64,000 nucleotides of DNA from positions 1 to 64,000 of the forward strand of contig NZ_JMPL01000009.1 in NCBI RefSeq assembly GCF_000735365.1, written 5' to 3'. Made by a program: the position numbers and the translations under genes. Every line of letters starts with the position of its first letter. Position 1 is the stretch's first letter. Below the pieces are notes generated by a model, which was not told where the DNA came from, did not search any database, and saw only the letters and a list, made by a program, of their open reading frames with translations. The DNA comes from Kluyvera ascorbata ATCC 33433. Its GTDB lineage: Bacteria > Pseudomonadota > Gammaproteobacteria > Enterobacterales > Enterobacteriaceae. Shown here one piece after another: positions 48,788 through 58,488 of the stretch.

Positions 48788-49461
48788 GAGGTCAGACTCC
48801 TTTGCGTTAATCCTTGCAGAATCAAATCGATGTGGCAGGTCACCACCTGGAAAATCTGTTCGGCCTTATCGGCGTCAAACTGTGACCAGCCGGTGCGCAT
48901 CAGGATGGTTTCCCGTCCGAGGCGAAAGGCCAGCACTTCACCCAGCAGCGCGTGGGTATGGAGAATCATCTGCGTACTGTTGGCATCGCAGCCAGTATAG
49001 GCGGCAATCAGCCGGGTGAGGTGTGCGTGCAGCGGAGCGATGACCTGATCGTGGATCCGCTGGTAGGCGGCGGTCGGTGAAAGCTGCTCGCGGGAGATAA
49101 ATTTGCTGAGGTTCAGGGTATCGTCCTGGGTCAGCAATAGGATCATGTTCTGGCAGGCGCGAAGAATCAGCGCGCGCATGGCGTCTCTGTCCGGTTCTGG
49201 TTGGGCAAAGAGCTGTTCTGCCGCTTCGGCGTGCGGGCGGAAGTTCTCGCCGATAAAGTCGGCAATCCATTGGGCGCAGGCCTGGTATAAATCTTCTTTT
49301 GAGCCAAAATAGTAGGTAATCGCCGCGATGTTTTGCCCGGCCTGGGCGGCAATATCTCGAGTGGTGGCATGCAGCCCATACTCGCCAAACTGAGCGAGCC
49401 CCGCGGCAATCAGCTGGCTTTTAGCCTGTTCACCTTTGCTGGTTATTGGCGTTGTATTCAT
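48784..49461 (-). CDS. cecR: TetR-family regulator CecR (YbiH)
   Basis: A TetR-type repressor, 225 residues. The N-terminal helix-turn-helix is [46 protein letters not shown] at about 14-58. The C-terminal ligand domain is less conserved. In E. coli CecR controls its own operon with ybhGFSR and also rhlE, affecting cefoperazone and chloramphenicol sensitivity. A 20-base palindrome 15 bases upstream is a good operator candidate. First gene of the minus-strand operon and divergent from rhlE. Confidence 0.93.
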   Translation of the reverse strand: MNTTPITSKGEQAKSQLIAAGLAQFGEYGLHATTRDIAAQAGQNIAAITYYFGSKEDLYQACAQWIADFIGENFRPHAEAAEQLFAQPEPDRDAMRALILRACQNMILLLTQDDTLNLSKFISREQLSPTAAYQRIHDQVIAPLHAHLTRLIAAYTGCDANSTQMILHTHALLGEVLAFRLGRETILMRTGWSQFDADKAEQIFQVVTCHIDLILQGLTQRSLTS

Positions 49462-49475
49462 GGTGCCACCAAAAG

Positions 49476-49495
49476 TTAATCAAACGATTGATTAA
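49476..49495. promoter_or_regulatory. Candidate CecR operator
   Basis: TTAATCAA, four bases, TTGATTAA: a perfect 8-bp dyad 15 bases upstream of cecR, in the divergent cecR-rhlE promoter region. TetR-type repressors typically bind such palindromes next to their own gene. Confidence 0.72.
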
Positions 49496-49690
49496 GATTA
49501 TGCCGCGTTTTTAAACTTGTCCAGTCTGGTGAATAATCTTGTTTTCTTCCCCGGAGGGGATAATTTATGCGGTGCATCACAAAAACTGCTACACTCCGCC
49601 CCTTCATGACATTGTGGTTTTTGTCATTCCCCCGTTTTTTATCCCCTCGAAAACTACACCGCGTGCGGTCGGGGTGGGTGTGGAGTATTT

Positions 49691-51067
49691 ATGTCTTTTG
49701 ATTCCCTCGGACTGAACCCCGATATTCTGCGTGCCGTTGCCGAGCAGGGCTACCAGGAACCCACTCCTATTCAGCAGCAGGCGATTCCTGCTGTACTGCA
49801 GGGCCGTGACCTGATGGCCAGCGCGCAGACCGGTACCGGTAAAACCGCAGGCTTTACGCTGCCGCTGCTGCAACTGCTGGTGTCTCGCGAGCCGCACGTT
49901 AAAGGTCGTCGCCCCGTACGCGCGCTGATCCTCACGCCAACCCGTGAGCTGGCCGCCCAGATTGGCGAAAACGTCCGTGAATACAGCCGCTACCTGAATA
50001 TCCGTTCGCTGGTGGTTTTCGGCGGCGTGAGCATTAACCCGCAGATGATGAAACTGCGCGGCGGCGTTGACGTACTGGTGGCAACGCCGGGCCGTCTGCT
50101 GGACCTCGAACATCAGAACGCCGTGAAGCTCGATCAGATTGAAATCCTGGTGCTGGATGAAGCGGACCGCATGCTGGATATGGGCTTTATCCACGACATC
50201 CGCCGCGTGCTGACCAAACTGCCGGCCAAGCGCCAGAACCTGCTGTTCTCGGCGACTTTCTCTGATGACATCAAATCGCTGGCAGAAAAACTGCTGACCA
50301 ACCCGCTGGAAATCGAAGTGGCGCGTCGCAACACCGCTTCCGAGCAGGTGACGCAGCACGTGCATATGGTGGATAAAAAGCGTAAGCGTGAGCTGTTGTC
50401 GCAGATGATTGGTCAGGGTAACTGGCAGCAGGTGCTGGTCTTCACCCGTACTAAGCACGGCGCAAACCATCTGGCAGAACAGTTGAATAAAGACGGTATC
50501 CGCAGCGCTGCGATTCACGGCAACAAATCGCAGGGTGCGCGTACGCGTGCGCTGGCTGATTTTAAATCTGGTGATATTCGCGTGCTGGTGGCAACCGACA
50601 TCGCCGCGCGTGGCCTGGATATCGAAGAGCTGCCGCACGTGGTGAACTACGAGCTGCCTAACGTCCCGGAAGATTACGTTCACCGTATCGGTCGTACCGG
50701 CCGTGCAGCGGCCACCGGTGAAGCGCTGTCTTTGGTGTGTGTTGATGAACTCAAACTGCTTCGCGACATCGAACGTCTGCTGAAGAAAGAGATCCCACGT
50801 ATCGCCCTCGACGGCTATGACGTCGATCCGTCAATCAAAGCCGAGCCGATTCAGAACGGTCGCCAGCAGCGTGGCGGCGGCAACGGCGGTGGCCGTGGTC
50901 GCGGTCAGAGCCAGGGTCAAGGGCAGGGCCCGGGTCGTAGCCAGCAGCAGCCGCGTCGTAACGACGGCGGGGCACCGAAGGCCAAACCGCGCAGCGCGGA
51001 AGGTAAACCGGCTGGCGATAAGCCACGACCGCCGCGCCGCCCGCGTAAACCCGCAGCAGCACAGTAA
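49691..51067 (+). CDS. rhlE: DEAD-box RNA helicase RhlE
   Basis: An ATP-dependent RNA helicase involved in ribosome assembly and RNA turnover, 458 residues (K-12 454). Q motif and Walker [17 protein letters not shown] near 39-54, PTRELAAQ near 83, [13 protein letters not shown] near 155, SATFSDD near 187, [20 protein letters not shown] near 300 and HRIGRTGRA near 328 are all present. The tail from about 390 is Gly, Gln, Arg and Pro rich ([13 protein letters not shown]), typical of RNA-binding extensions and low in complexity. A terminator follows. Confidence 0.96.
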   Translation: MSFDSLGLNPDILRAVAEQGYQEPTPIQQQAIPAVLQGRDLMASAQTGTGKTAGFTLPLLQLLVSREPHVKGRRPVRALILTPTRELAAQIGENVREYSRYLNIRSLVVFGGVSINPQMMKLRGGVDVLVATPGRLLDLEHQNAVKLDQIEILVLDEADRMLDMGFIHDIRRVLTKLPAKRQNLLFSATFSDDIKSLAEKLLTNPLEIEVARRNTASEQVTQHVHMVDKKRKRELLSQMIGQGNWQQVLVFTRTKHGANHLAEQLNKDGIRSAAIHGNKSQGARTRALADFKSGDIRVLVATDIAARGLDIEELPHVVNYELPNVPEDYVHRIGRTGRAAATGEALSLVCVDELKLLRDIERLLKKEIPRIALDGYDVDPSIKAEPIQNGRQQRGGGNGGGRGRGQSQGQGQGPGRSQQQPRRNDGGAPKAKPRSAEGKPAGDKPRPPRRPRKPAAAQ

Positions 51068-51073
51068 ATTGCG

Positions 51074-51102
51074 AGCCCGGCCGAAAGCCGGGCTTTCTTT
51101 TT
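51074..51102 (+). terminator. Terminator of rhlE
   Basis: AGCCCGGC, five-base loop, GCCGGGCT, then a T-rich tail (TTCTTTTTT), six bases after the rhlE stop. Confidence 0.9.
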
Positions 51103-51129
51103 TGCGGCAACGTACAGAAAATGCCACAA

Positions 51130-51149
51130 TAGTGGCTGTTTATACAGTA
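51130..51149 (+). promoter_or_regulatory. LexA box of dinG
   Basis: TAGTGGCTGTTTATACAGTA: the right half CAGTA and the central bases match the SOS box; the left half is GTG in place of CTG. It closely resembles the atypical E. coli dinG box and lies 14 bases before the start codon. Confidence 0.8.
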
Positions 51150-51163
51150 TCTCAGGTTTTCTC

Positions 51164-53317
51164 ATGGCTTTGACCGCTGCGCTAAAAGCGCAAATCGCCG
51201 CCTGGTACAAGGCGCTCCAGGAACAGATCCCCGACTTTATCCCCCGCGCGCCGCAGCGGCAGATGATTGCGGACGTCGCCAAAACGCTTGCCGGGGAAGA
51301 GGGGCGGCACCTGGCGATTGAAGCGCCGACCGGCGTCGGGAAAACCTTGTCGTATCTGATTCCCGGCATTGCCATTGCACGCGAAGAGCAAAAAACGCTG
51401 GTGGTCAGTACCGCTAACGTCGCCTTGCAGGATCAGATCTACAGTAAAGACCTGCCGCTGCTACGTAAAATCATTCCCGACCTGCGCTTTACCGCAGCCT
51501 TTGGCCGTGGGCGCTACGTGTGCCCGCGTAATCTGGCGGCGCTCGCCAGCACCGAACCAAACCAGCAGGACCTGCTGGCATTTCTTGACGACGAGCTCAC
51601 GCCAAACAATCAGGAAGAGCAGAAGCGCTGCGCGAAGCTCAAGGGCGACCTTGACGGCTATAAATGGGACGGTCTGCGCGATCACACCGATATCGCCATT
51701 GACGACGATCTGTGGCGTCGCCTGAGCACCGACAAAGCCAGCTGCCTGAACCGCAACTGTCACTATTATCGCGAATGCCCGTTCTTCGTCGCACGCCGCG
51801 AGATTCAGGAAGCGGAAGTGGTTGTCGCCAACCACGCGCTGGTGATGGCCGCGATGGAAAGCGAAGCGGTGTTGCCGGAGCCGAAAAACCTGCTGCTGGT
51901 GCTCGATGAAGGTCATCATCTACCGGATGTTGCCCGTGATGCGCTGGAGATGAGCGCAGAGATTACCGCGCCGTGGTATAGGTTACAGCTCGATCTCTTC
52001 AGCAAGCTGGTGGCGACCTGTATGGAGCAGTTCCGTCCGAAAACCACGCCGCCGCTGGCGCTGCCGGAGCGGCTGACCGCCCACTGTGAAGAGCTGTACG
52101 AGCTGATTGCCTCACTCAATAATATTTTGAATCTCTATCTTCCCGTCACTCAGGAGGCCGAGCACCGCTTCCCGATGGGCGAACTGCCCGACGAGGTGAT
52201 GGAGATTTGTCAGCGTCTGGCCAAGCTCACCGAGATGCTGCGCGGGCTTGCAGAGCTGTTTTTAAACGATCTCAGTGAAAAAACCGGCAGCCACGATATC
52301 GTGCGGCTACACCGCGTGATTTTGCAGATGAACCGCGCGCTGGGCATGTTTGAGTCCCAGAGCAAACTGTGGCGGCTGGCTTCGCTTGCTCAGGCGTCGG
52401 GCGCACCGGTCACTAAGTGGGCGACGCGCGATATGCGAGACGGGCAGATGCACGTCTGGTTCCACTGCGTCGGTATTCGCGTGAGCGATCAGCTTGAACG
52501 CCTGCTGTGGCGCAGCGTGCCGCATATTGTGGTGACCTCTGCAACCCTACGTTCGCTGAACAGTTTCTCCCGTCTGCAGGAGATGAGCGGCCTGAAAGAG
52601 AAAGCGGGCGATCGCTTCGTGGCGCTGGATTCGCCGTTCAACCACGTCGAGCAGGGCAAAATCGTTATTCCGCAGATGCAGTATGAGCCGCTTATCGACA
52701 ACGAAGAGCAGCATATTGCCGAGATGGCGGCCTATTTCCGCGAGCAGGTTGAGAGCAAAAAGCACCACGGTATGCTGGTGCTGTTTGCCAGCGGACGCGC
52801 GATGCAGCGTTTTCTTGAGTACGTCACCGACCTGCGGCTGATGCTGCTGGTGCAGGGCGATCAGCCGCGCTATCGGCTGGTGGAATTGCATCGTAAGCGG
52901 GTGGAGAACGGCGAGCGGAGCGTGCTGGTGGGCCTGCAATCTTTTGCCGAGGGTCTGGATCTGAAAGGTGACCTGCTCACACAGGTGCATATCCACAAAA
53001 TTGCCTTCCCACCGATTGATAGCCCGGTGGTGATTACCGAAGGGGAGTGGCTGAAAAGCCTCAACCGCTATCCTTTTGAGGTGCAGAGCTTACCCAGCGC
53101 GTCATTTAACCTGATTCAGCAGGTGGGGCGACTGATTCGTAGCCAAGGCTGCTGGGGCGAAGTAGTTATCTACGATAAGCGGCTGTTGACCAAAAACTAC
53201 GGTAAGCGTTTACTGAATGCGTTACCGGTTTTCCCGATTGAACGACCGGAAGTGCCGGAAGTGAAGCTGAAAGCCCCGACGGCGAAACCTAAATCGCCGC
53301 GCCGTAAAAAACGTTAA
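51164..53317 (+). CDS. dinG: ATP-dependent DNA helicase DinG
   Basis: A damage-inducible 5'-3' superfamily-2 helicase of the XPD type with a [4Fe-4S] cluster; it unwinds R-loops, D-loops and G-quadruplexes. The protein is 717 residues (K-12 716). Walker A LAIEAPTGVGKTLSYL lies near 46-61. Cluster cysteines are RYVCPRNL near 120 and ASCLNRNCHYYRECPFF near 192-208. Walker B is LVLDEGHHLPD near 247, and motif VI is FNLIQQVGRLIRSQGCWG near 648-665. K-12 ybiA, expected between rhlE and dinG, is absent. Confidence 0.96.
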   Translation: MALTAALKAQIAAWYKALQEQIPDFIPRAPQRQMIADVAKTLAGEEGRHLAIEAPTGVGKTLSYLIPGIAIAREEQKTLVVSTANVALQDQIYSKDLPLLRKIIPDLRFTAAFGRGRYVCPRNLAALASTEPNQQDLLAFLDDELTPNNQEEQKRCAKLKGDLDGYKWDGLRDHTDIAIDDDLWRRLSTDKASCLNRNCHYYRECPFFVARREIQEAEVVVANHALVMAAMESEAVLPEPKNLLLVLDEGHHLPDVARDALEMSAEITAPWYRLQLDLFSKLVATCMEQFRPKTTPPLALPERLTAHCEELYELIASLNNILNLYLPVTQEAEHRFPMGELPDEVMEICQRLAKLTEMLRGLAELFLNDLSEKTGSHDIVRLHRVILQMNRALGMFESQSKLWRLASLAQASGAPVTKWATRDMRDGQMHVWFHCVGIRVSDQLERLLWRSVPHIVVTSATLRSLNSFSRLQEMSGLKEKAGDRFVALDSPFNHVEQGKIVIPQMQYEPLIDNEEQHIAEMAAYFREQVESKKHHGMLVLFASGRAMQRFLEYVTDLRLMLLVQGDQPRYRLVELHRKRVENGERSVLVGLQSFAEGLDLKGDLLTQVHIHKIAFPPIDSPVVITEGEWLKSLNRYPFEVQSLPSASFNLIQQVGRLIRSQGCWGEVVIYDKRLLTKNYGKRLLNALPVFPIERPEVPEVKLKAPTAKPKSPRRKKR

Positions 53318-53325
53318 CTCGGCAT

Positions 53326-53356
53326 GTAGGCCTGATAAGCGTAGCGCCATCAGGCG
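53326..53356. repeat. REP element after dinG
   Basis: GTAGGCCTGATAAGCGTAGC followed by GCCATCAGGC, an E. coli-like single REP hairpin between dinG and ybiB. Confidence 0.7.
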
Positions 53357-53392
53357 GCCGCTGTGCACCACGACGAGCAAAAGGAGCAGCAC

Positions 53393-54361
53393 ATGGATTA
53401 CCGCAAAATCATCAAAGAAATCGGGCGAGGTAAAAATCACGCCCGTGACCTGGACCAGGACACCGCGCGAAGCCTGTATAGTCAGATGCTGGAGGGTGAC
53501 GTGCCGGAACTGGAAATGGGTGCGATTTTGCTCTCTATGCGCATTAAGGGAGAAGGCGAAGCGGAGATGATTGGCTTCTACGAGGCGATGCAGCAAAAGA
53601 CGCTGCGTTTAACGCCGCCGGCAGGCAAGCCAATGCCGATTGTTATCCCGAGCTATAACGGCGCGCGCAAACAGGCCAACCTGACGCCGCTGCTGGCGAT
53701 GCTGCTGCACAAACTGGGCTTCCCGGTGGTGGTGCACGGCGTCAGCGAAGACCCAACCCGGGTGATTACCGAAACGATTTTTGAACTGATGGGCATTGAG
53801 CCTACTCTCCATGCCGGTCAGGCACAGGCGAAGCTTGAAGGCCATCAACCGGTTTATATTCCCGTTGGCGCGCTGTGCCCGCCGCTGGAGCGCCAGCTTA
53901 ACTTTCGCTGGCAGCTTGGCGTGCGCAACAGTGCTCACACGCTGGCGAAACTAGCCACACCTTTTGAAGAGAACGCGGCGCTGCGCCTATCCAGCGTGTC
54001 ACACCCTGAATACGTGGGCAAGGTGGCGAAGTTCTTTGCGGATATCGGTGGGCGTGGGCTGTTAATGCACGGCACGGAAGGTGAAGTGTATGCCAACCCG
54101 CAGCGTTGCCCGCAGATAACGCTGATTGATAGCGAGGGGGCGCGGGTGGTCAATGCGCGCCAGAGCGAGCAGCCTGAAGCAGAAGTGGTGCTACCATCGA
54201 GTAAAGATCCGGAAGTGACCGCGCGATGGATTGAGCGCTGCGTGGCGGGCGTTGAGCCGGTGCCGCATTCGCTGAAAATCCAGCTCGCCTGCTGCCTGCT
54301 GGCGACGGGGGAAGTGCCTAGTATTGAAGAAGGGCTGGCGCGCGTCGCGCAGTCGTATTAA
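53393..54361 (+). CDS. ybiB: YbiB, TrpD2-family nucleic-acid-binding protein
   Basis: A 322-residue homologue of anthranilate phosphoribosyltransferase that binds DNA and RNA instead of making tryptophan. The K-12 protein is 320 residues. Conserved parts are MDYRKIIKEIGRGKNHARDLD at 1-21, IPSYNGARKQANLTPLLAMLLHKLGFPVVVHG near 82-113, GVRNSAHTLAKLATPF near 170-185 and LMHGTEGEVYANPQRCP near 218-234. It lies downstream of SOS-controlled dinG, and in E. coli the two are thought to be linked in the SOS response. Start 53393 is the family start. Confidence 0.93.
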   Translation: MDYRKIIKEIGRGKNHARDLDQDTARSLYSQMLEGDVPELEMGAILLSMRIKGEGEAEMIGFYEAMQQKTLRLTPPAGKPMPIVIPSYNGARKQANLTPLLAMLLHKLGFPVVVHGVSEDPTRVITETIFELMGIEPTLHAGQAQAKLEGHQPVYIPVGALCPPLERQLNFRWQLGVRNSAHTLAKLATPFEENAALRLSSVSHPEYVGKVAKFFADIGGRGLLMHGTEGEVYANPQRCPQITLIDSEGARVVNARQSEQPEAEVVLPSSKDPEVTARWIERCVAGVEPVPHSLKIQLACCLLATGEVPSIEEGLARVAQSY

Positions 54362-54374
54362 GCGGTCGTGCTTT

Positions 54375-54401
54375 CCCGGGCGAACGCAGTGACCCCGGGA
54401 T
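54375..54401. repeat. CCCGGG palindrome after ybiB
   Basis: TCCCGGGCGAAC and GACCCCGGGA arms, resembling the palindrome between ybhS and ybhR. Part of the 170-base ybiB-ybiJ gap. Confidence 0.5.
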
Positions 54402-54425
54402 CAACCCCATTCCCAAATTCCACGC

Positions 54426-54453
54426 AAAAAAAAGCCCGGCGTGGCGGCCGGGC
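54426..54453 (-). terminator. Terminator of ybiJ
   Basis: GCCCGGC, six-base loop, GCCGGGC. On the minus strand a run of eight T follows. It lies about 80 bases beyond the ybiJ stop. Confidence 0.85.
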
Positions 54454-54531
54454 AAGCAAGGGTATCAACAAGTTCAATGAGGGTTGGAGCACCCGTGAGA
54501 GGTCAAACTCACGGGGTAGTACTTAGGTCGG

Positions 54532-54792
54532 TTATTTGTAGATAACCGCGGTGCCGCTAACTTTGTTGTTGGTGTTAGCAGAGGTGATGCTGTAGCCGGT
54601 AGCGCCTGCATCAGCAGCTTTCTGCGCCAGTTTTGCTTCCAGACCATCCAGCGTGGTTGCACCGTTGGCAGATACCACACCAATTTCATTCATTTTTTGC
54701 GCTTGTTCCTGAGTTACCGGTTGTGCAGCAAAAGCACCGAAAGACAGGGTAGAAAGGGCAATAGCAGCAACAGCATATTTAATCGTTTTCAT
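54532..54792 (-). CDS. ybiJ: YhcN-family small periplasmic protein YbiJ
   Basis: An 86-residue secreted protein with a signal peptide of about 22 residues (LSFGAFA, cleaved before AQPVT) and one DUF1471/YhcN domain (about 28-86), ending SGTAVIYK. Members of this family are linked to stress and biofilm responses in E. coli; this one has no settled role. ATG 54795 directly before is an alternative start. K-12 ybiC, expected between ybiB and ybiJ, is missing. Confidence 0.92.
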   Translation of the reverse strand: MKTIKYAVAAIALSTLSFGAFAAQPVTQEQAQKMNEIGVVSANGATTLDGLEAKLAQKAADAGATGYSITSANTNNKVSGTAVIYK

Positions 54793-54981
54793 CATTAATC
54801 TCTCGCAGGTGATGTTGTTCGGATGACGTTGTTTCCGTCGATGTGAGAAGTATCACGCTTTTATTCGATGGAATAAATCGAAGAGAATTGATGTCGACAA
54901 TCAAAAAAATTGAACAATTATTAATATATTGATTATTAATAAAATATTCATGATGTGAATGTGTTTGCGGGTGAAGTGCGG

Positions 54982-55224
54982 TCAGTAAAGAGATCTAGCG
55001 CACAATTTGCCACTTTTTTTGCTAAAAAGCGTGCTCGTAAAGATAATCGATTGCTCTGTATGTTCAGGTATAGATTTGTCATCAAAACTGGTTATGAGGT
55101 CTATTTGTAGCATTATATTCTTATTGATACGAGGTGAGTAAACTTTTCTCGATGTTTTGTATTCTGATGGAGAGGGCGACGTCGGTGACCGCTTTGTTAT
55201 CCCGGCTTCGTTTAACTCCATCAT
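54982..55224 (-). CDS. Uncertain small open frame, unrecognised
   Basis: An 80-codon frame in the 455-base AT-rich gap between ybiJ and ybiX, where K-12 has ybiI. It is not YbiI: there is no zinc-finger CxxC motif. The predicted product is polar with many Ser, Lys and Ile residues, has no signal peptide or membrane helix, and I recognise no family. No clear Shine-Dalgarno sequence precedes the ATG pair at 55222-55224. Base composition is more AT-rich than its neighbours, suggesting transferred DNA or non-coding sequence. It may not be a gene. Confidence 0.22.
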   Translation of the reverse strand: MMELNEAGITKRSPTSPSPSEYKTSRKVYSPRINKNIMLQIDLITSFDDKSIPEHTEQSIIFTSTLFSKKSGKLCARSLY

Positions 55225-55247
55225 AAAATTTGAGAGATATTCTCAGC

Positions 55248-55925
55248 TTAAATTTCTGACCATTCCCGCAGAAGATTGTGATACAGGTTGAGCAGCGAGA
55301 GCGCTTCTTCCGATTCGCCGTGACGGCGTTTTAAAGCCTGAATGTTGCCGTCGAGTTCAAACAGCATGGCGCGGCGTTTATCGTCTCGAATCATGGATTG
55401 GATCCACATAAACGATGCAACTCGTACGCCTGATGTGACGGGCGTGACGCAGTGCAGGCTGCTGGAAGGGTAGAGGACCAAATCACCTGCCGGGAGCTTC
55501 ACCGCATGCTGTCCATAGGTATCGTTAACGGTCAGCTCACCGCCTTCGTAGCTATCCGGTTCCGATAAGAACAAGGTGGCGGAAAGGTCGGTGCGCATCC
55601 AGCCGGCGTGTGGGTGCTGACGTACCGCGCCGTCGACGTGAAAACCGTAGGTTTCTTGCTGCTGATAGCGGTTGAACAGCGGGCTGGAAATGGTTTTTGG
55701 CAGTGCGGCGGCGAAGAACAGCGAGTGGCGGTTCACCGCTTCCAGCACGCGTGCCTGTAGCCCGGCATAGCGTTCACTGCGGGTATCGACCTGTTGGTTT
55801 TGCTTAACCTGCGCACCCTGCGCGCCGACGGTTGCCCGGCCGTCTACCCACTCCGCTTGCTCCAGTTCACCGACAAGCTGGCGAACCTCTTCGGCGCTCA
55901 ACACGCCAGGAATGCGGTACATCAT
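55248..55925 (-). CDS. ybiX: Fe(II)/2-oxoglutarate-dependent hydroxylase YbiX (PiuC type)
   Basis: A PKHD-type dioxygenase, 225 residues, the K-12 length. The iron triad is the HVD of [13 protein letters not shown] near 96-98 and the histidine of [20 protein letters not shown] near 158, with the 2-oxoglutarate arginine in the same stretch. Genes of this type accompany siderophore receptors. It lies 47 bases downstream of fiu on the same strand, so it is probably cotranscribed with it under Fur. Its substrate is unknown. Confidence 0.93.
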   Translation of the reverse strand: MMYRIPGVLSAEEVRQLVGELEQAEWVDGRATVGAQGAQVKQNQQVDTRSERYAGLQARVLEAVNRHSLFFAAALPKTISSPLFNRYQQQETYGFHVDGAVRQHPHAGWMRTDLSATLFLSEPDSYEGGELTVNDTYGQHAVKLPAGDLVLYPSSSLHCVTPVTSGVRVASFMWIQSMIRDDKRRAMLFELDGNIQALKRRHGESEEALSLLNLYHNLLREWSEI

Positions 55926-55972
55926 GGGAATCTCTCCTTAAAGAAAGTGGGGCTTGCGCCCCACGGTGATAC

Positions 55973-58255
55973 TTAGAAATGTACGTTAGCCGTCAACACG
56001 AAGGTTCTTGGCTCGCCCGGATGGTAGCGATAGCCGCTCTTGTTGATCGAGGCAACATAGTTGGTATCAAACAGGTTGTAGGCATTCAGCTGCAGGTCGA
56101 GCGTGCTGTTCACGCGGTAACCAATCTTGGCATCGGCAACCCAGTAGCTGTCGGTGGAGTCCGGCGTGCCGACGGCGCCGTCTTTGCCGCGATGCATGCT
56201 GCCAATGTAGCGCGCGCCTGCGCCGACGGAAATCGCATCGGTGGCCTGGTACTGGCTCCACAGAGTGAAGGCATGCTCAGGAGTATACGGCAGTGATGAT
56301 GAGCCGTCTTGTGTCACCTCTGCACCCTGCTGGATGGTGGCGCGCTGCTGCGTGAAGCCGCCAATCACCTGCCATTCCGGGGTGATGTTCCCGGCAACGG
56401 AGAGCTCATAGCCTTCCACGCGTTTGGTGCCGTACTGCGAATAGGTGCCGTCGTCGTTGGCTTCAACGTCGTTTTCGATATCGGTACGGAATACCGCCGC
56501 CGACAGCAGCAGGCGTTTATCCAGCAGCTCCCATTTGGTGCCGGCTTCGCTGGTTTTCGCTTTTTGCGGTTTGAAATCGGTACGGTTGGCGCTGCTACCG
56601 GTTCCACCAGCCGCCAGCGCGAAGTTGCTGCCGCCCGGAGGCTGCTGGGAGATGGCGTAGTTGACGTAGACGTTGCCGTTCTGCGTCAGGTGATACAGCG
56701 CCCCCGTTTTCCAGTTGACCAGGTTACCTGATTTCGTGGCATCGACGGTGGTGACAGGCGTGTTTTTGGCAACGCCCGCCGGACAGGCAATGGCGCCACG
56801 ACCCGTGCCGCCACACAGTGAGGCGCTGTCATATTCGGTGTGATAGCTATCCAGGCGAATGCCGCCGTTCAGCTCAAAATCACGGGTAATTTGCAGCGTA
56901 TCGAACGCGTAAATACCAAAGGTATCGGTCTGACCGTTAGCGTTAGCGCCGCTACGGTTCAGGCTGCCGATGTTGACGTTACTGTTCGGGTTATACAGAT
57001 TGACCACCGGAGCCGTCATCGGGTAGACGCCGTAGTTGGTCTGCTGCTCGTGGGTAAACTCGACGCCGGTGCTGATATCGTGGCCGATAGCGCCGGTGTA
57101 GAACTTAGAAGTCAGGTTAGTCTGGTTGGTCAGGATCTTGTTGCTGACGTCTTTGGTGTTGACGTTGCGCGTCCAGGTCCAGGTGTTGACGTTGTTAGGG
57201 TCCGGTCGACCAATGTTGCTTGCGCCGCCCATTATCGCCGTCATCATATAATCCTGCTTGATCTGCGACCAGCGGGTGGTATTACGGATGGTGGTGGTGT
57301 CGTTAAAGTCATGTTCGAAACGCATCGTCACCGTATCGGTGGTGGAGTCGTCGTAGTCTGAGTTGGTGCCGTAGAAATTATGCGTATCGACTTTGCCAGA
57401 GCTATTGAGCGCTGATGTGGCGGCGTTTGGCGCGGAGTAGCCCGGTAGGCCCACGGTAGGCACACCGCCGTCCGGCGTGTTGTGCTGGGTAACGTGCAGA
57501 TAGTTCAGATACAGGCGGTTTTGCGTGCCGAGGCCAAAGGCGATGGACGGCGCAATTCCGTAGCGCTCGTTTTTCACGTTATCGCGCCCTGCATCGTGAG
57601 TCTTTTCCCCCATCAGGTTTAAGCGTACGGCAGTGGTGTCGCCGATGGCTTCGTTCAGATCCAGCGTGCCGCGGCGATACCACGCGCTGCCTACGCTTGC
57701 TGAAGCATCGATACCAGAGTCCAGGCGCGGCTGCTTGCTGATCATATTGATCGAGCCCGTCGGCGCGCTGCGGCCATAGTCTGAACCAGACGGGCCCTTA
57801 ATCACTTCTACTTGTTCAGTATTGAAAGTGTCACGCGTCACGCTGCCGATATCGCGAATACCGTCGATGTAGATACTGTTAGACGTATCTGCGCCGCGCA
57901 TATAAATGGTATCGCCGGTTGACGAGCTGCCGTTTTCACCCGCGAAGAAGGCCCCGACGCCTGGGACGTTTTTTAATGCGTCTGTCAGGTTAGTGGCACC
58001 CTGATCCTTCAGCACCTGCTCGGAAATCACCGTCACCGTACGCGTGGTGTCGGCAATCGGGCGGCTGAATTTAGGGTCGGCGGATTTCGTTGGGGCATAC
58101 AGCGATGGCGCTTGCGCTTCGACGACTAACGTATCTCCCGGGCTTTTTTCTTTACTGTCAGCGGCCTGAGCCGTAGGCGTCAGTCCAATGCATAATCCGG
58201 TAAAAAACGTGAGTGAGCTAAAGCTACTGAACGGGGTAGTGCGATTTTTATCCAT
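55973..58255 (-). CDS. fiu: Catecholate siderophore receptor Fiu
   Basis: An outer-membrane TonB-dependent receptor for ferric catecholates such as dihydroxybenzoylserine, 760 residues, the K-12 length. The signal peptide ends near residue 31 (TAQAA). The TonB box region is GDTLVVEAQ near 39-47. The plug runs to about 205 and includes NVPGVGAFFAGENGSSSTGDTIYMRGADTSNSIYIDGIRD. The barrel ends RTFVLTANVHF. It differs strongly from the receptor at 4.5-6.7 kb, which suggests two separate ligands. A long Fur site lies upstream and ybiX follows. Confidence 0.95.
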   Translation of the reverse strand: MDKNRTTPFSSFSSLTFFTGLCIGLTPTAQAADSKEKSPGDTLVVEAQAPSLYAPTKSADPKFSRPIADTTRTVTVISEQVLKDQGATNLTDALKNVPGVGAFFAGENGSSSTGDTIYMRGADTSNSIYIDGIRDIGSVTRDTFNTEQVEVIKGPSGSDYGRSAPTGSINMISKQPRLDSGIDASASVGSAWYRRGTLDLNEAIGDTTAVRLNLMGEKTHDAGRDNVKNERYGIAPSIAFGLGTQNRLYLNYLHVTQHNTPDGGVPTVGLPGYSAPNAATSALNSSGKVDTHNFYGTNSDYDDSTTDTVTMRFEHDFNDTTTIRNTTRWSQIKQDYMMTAIMGGASNIGRPDPNNVNTWTWTRNVNTKDVSNKILTNQTNLTSKFYTGAIGHDISTGVEFTHEQQTNYGVYPMTAPVVNLYNPNSNVNIGSLNRSGANANGQTDTFGIYAFDTLQITRDFELNGGIRLDSYHTEYDSASLCGGTGRGAIACPAGVAKNTPVTTVDATKSGNLVNWKTGALYHLTQNGNVYVNYAISQQPPGGSNFALAAGGTGSSANRTDFKPQKAKTSEAGTKWELLDKRLLLSAAVFRTDIENDVEANDDGTYSQYGTKRVEGYELSVAGNITPEWQVIGGFTQQRATIQQGAEVTQDGSSSLPYTPEHAFTLWSQYQATDAISVGAGARYIGSMHRGKDGAVGTPDSTDSYWVADAKIGYRVNSTLDLQLNAYNLFDTNYVASINKSGYRYHPGEPRTFVLTANVHF

Positions 58256-58361
58256 ATCAATGAGTGTCTTATAATTTTTAAACGCGAAATTAAAGATGAC
58301 AACAGGGAACGCCTTGTCCCCTTCGCCACTGCAGGTTGCTTTATCTTTTTTAAATGATGTT

Positions 58362-58386
58362 GATAATGATTGTGATAATCATTATC
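58362..58386 (-). promoter_or_regulatory. Extended Fur box of fiu
   Basis: Two overlapping 19-base Fur matches offset by six bases. GATTGTGATAATCATTATC (58368-58386) matches 17 of 19 and GATAATGATTGTGATAATC (58362-58380) matches 15 of 19. This layout allows two Fur dimers, in line with tight iron repression of fiu. Confidence 0.85.
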
Positions 58387-58488
58387 AAATCCCGTCACTT
58401 TTTATCACTCATTGAGCTAAAAATAAATACATTGCTTTACAGTTTCTTCATTTTTTATACATAAAGATTACATATTTGTCGGAGTGAC

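Noticed and set aside
49604-50683. A 359-codon minus-strand frame across rhlE
   Set aside because: Antisense to the DEAD-box core of RhlE, with no family resemblance.
50870-51060. Tandem low-complexity repeat after the RhlE core
   Set aside because: It encodes the usual Gly/Arg/Gln/Pro-rich RhlE tail in frame. It is coding low complexity, not a separate repeat element.
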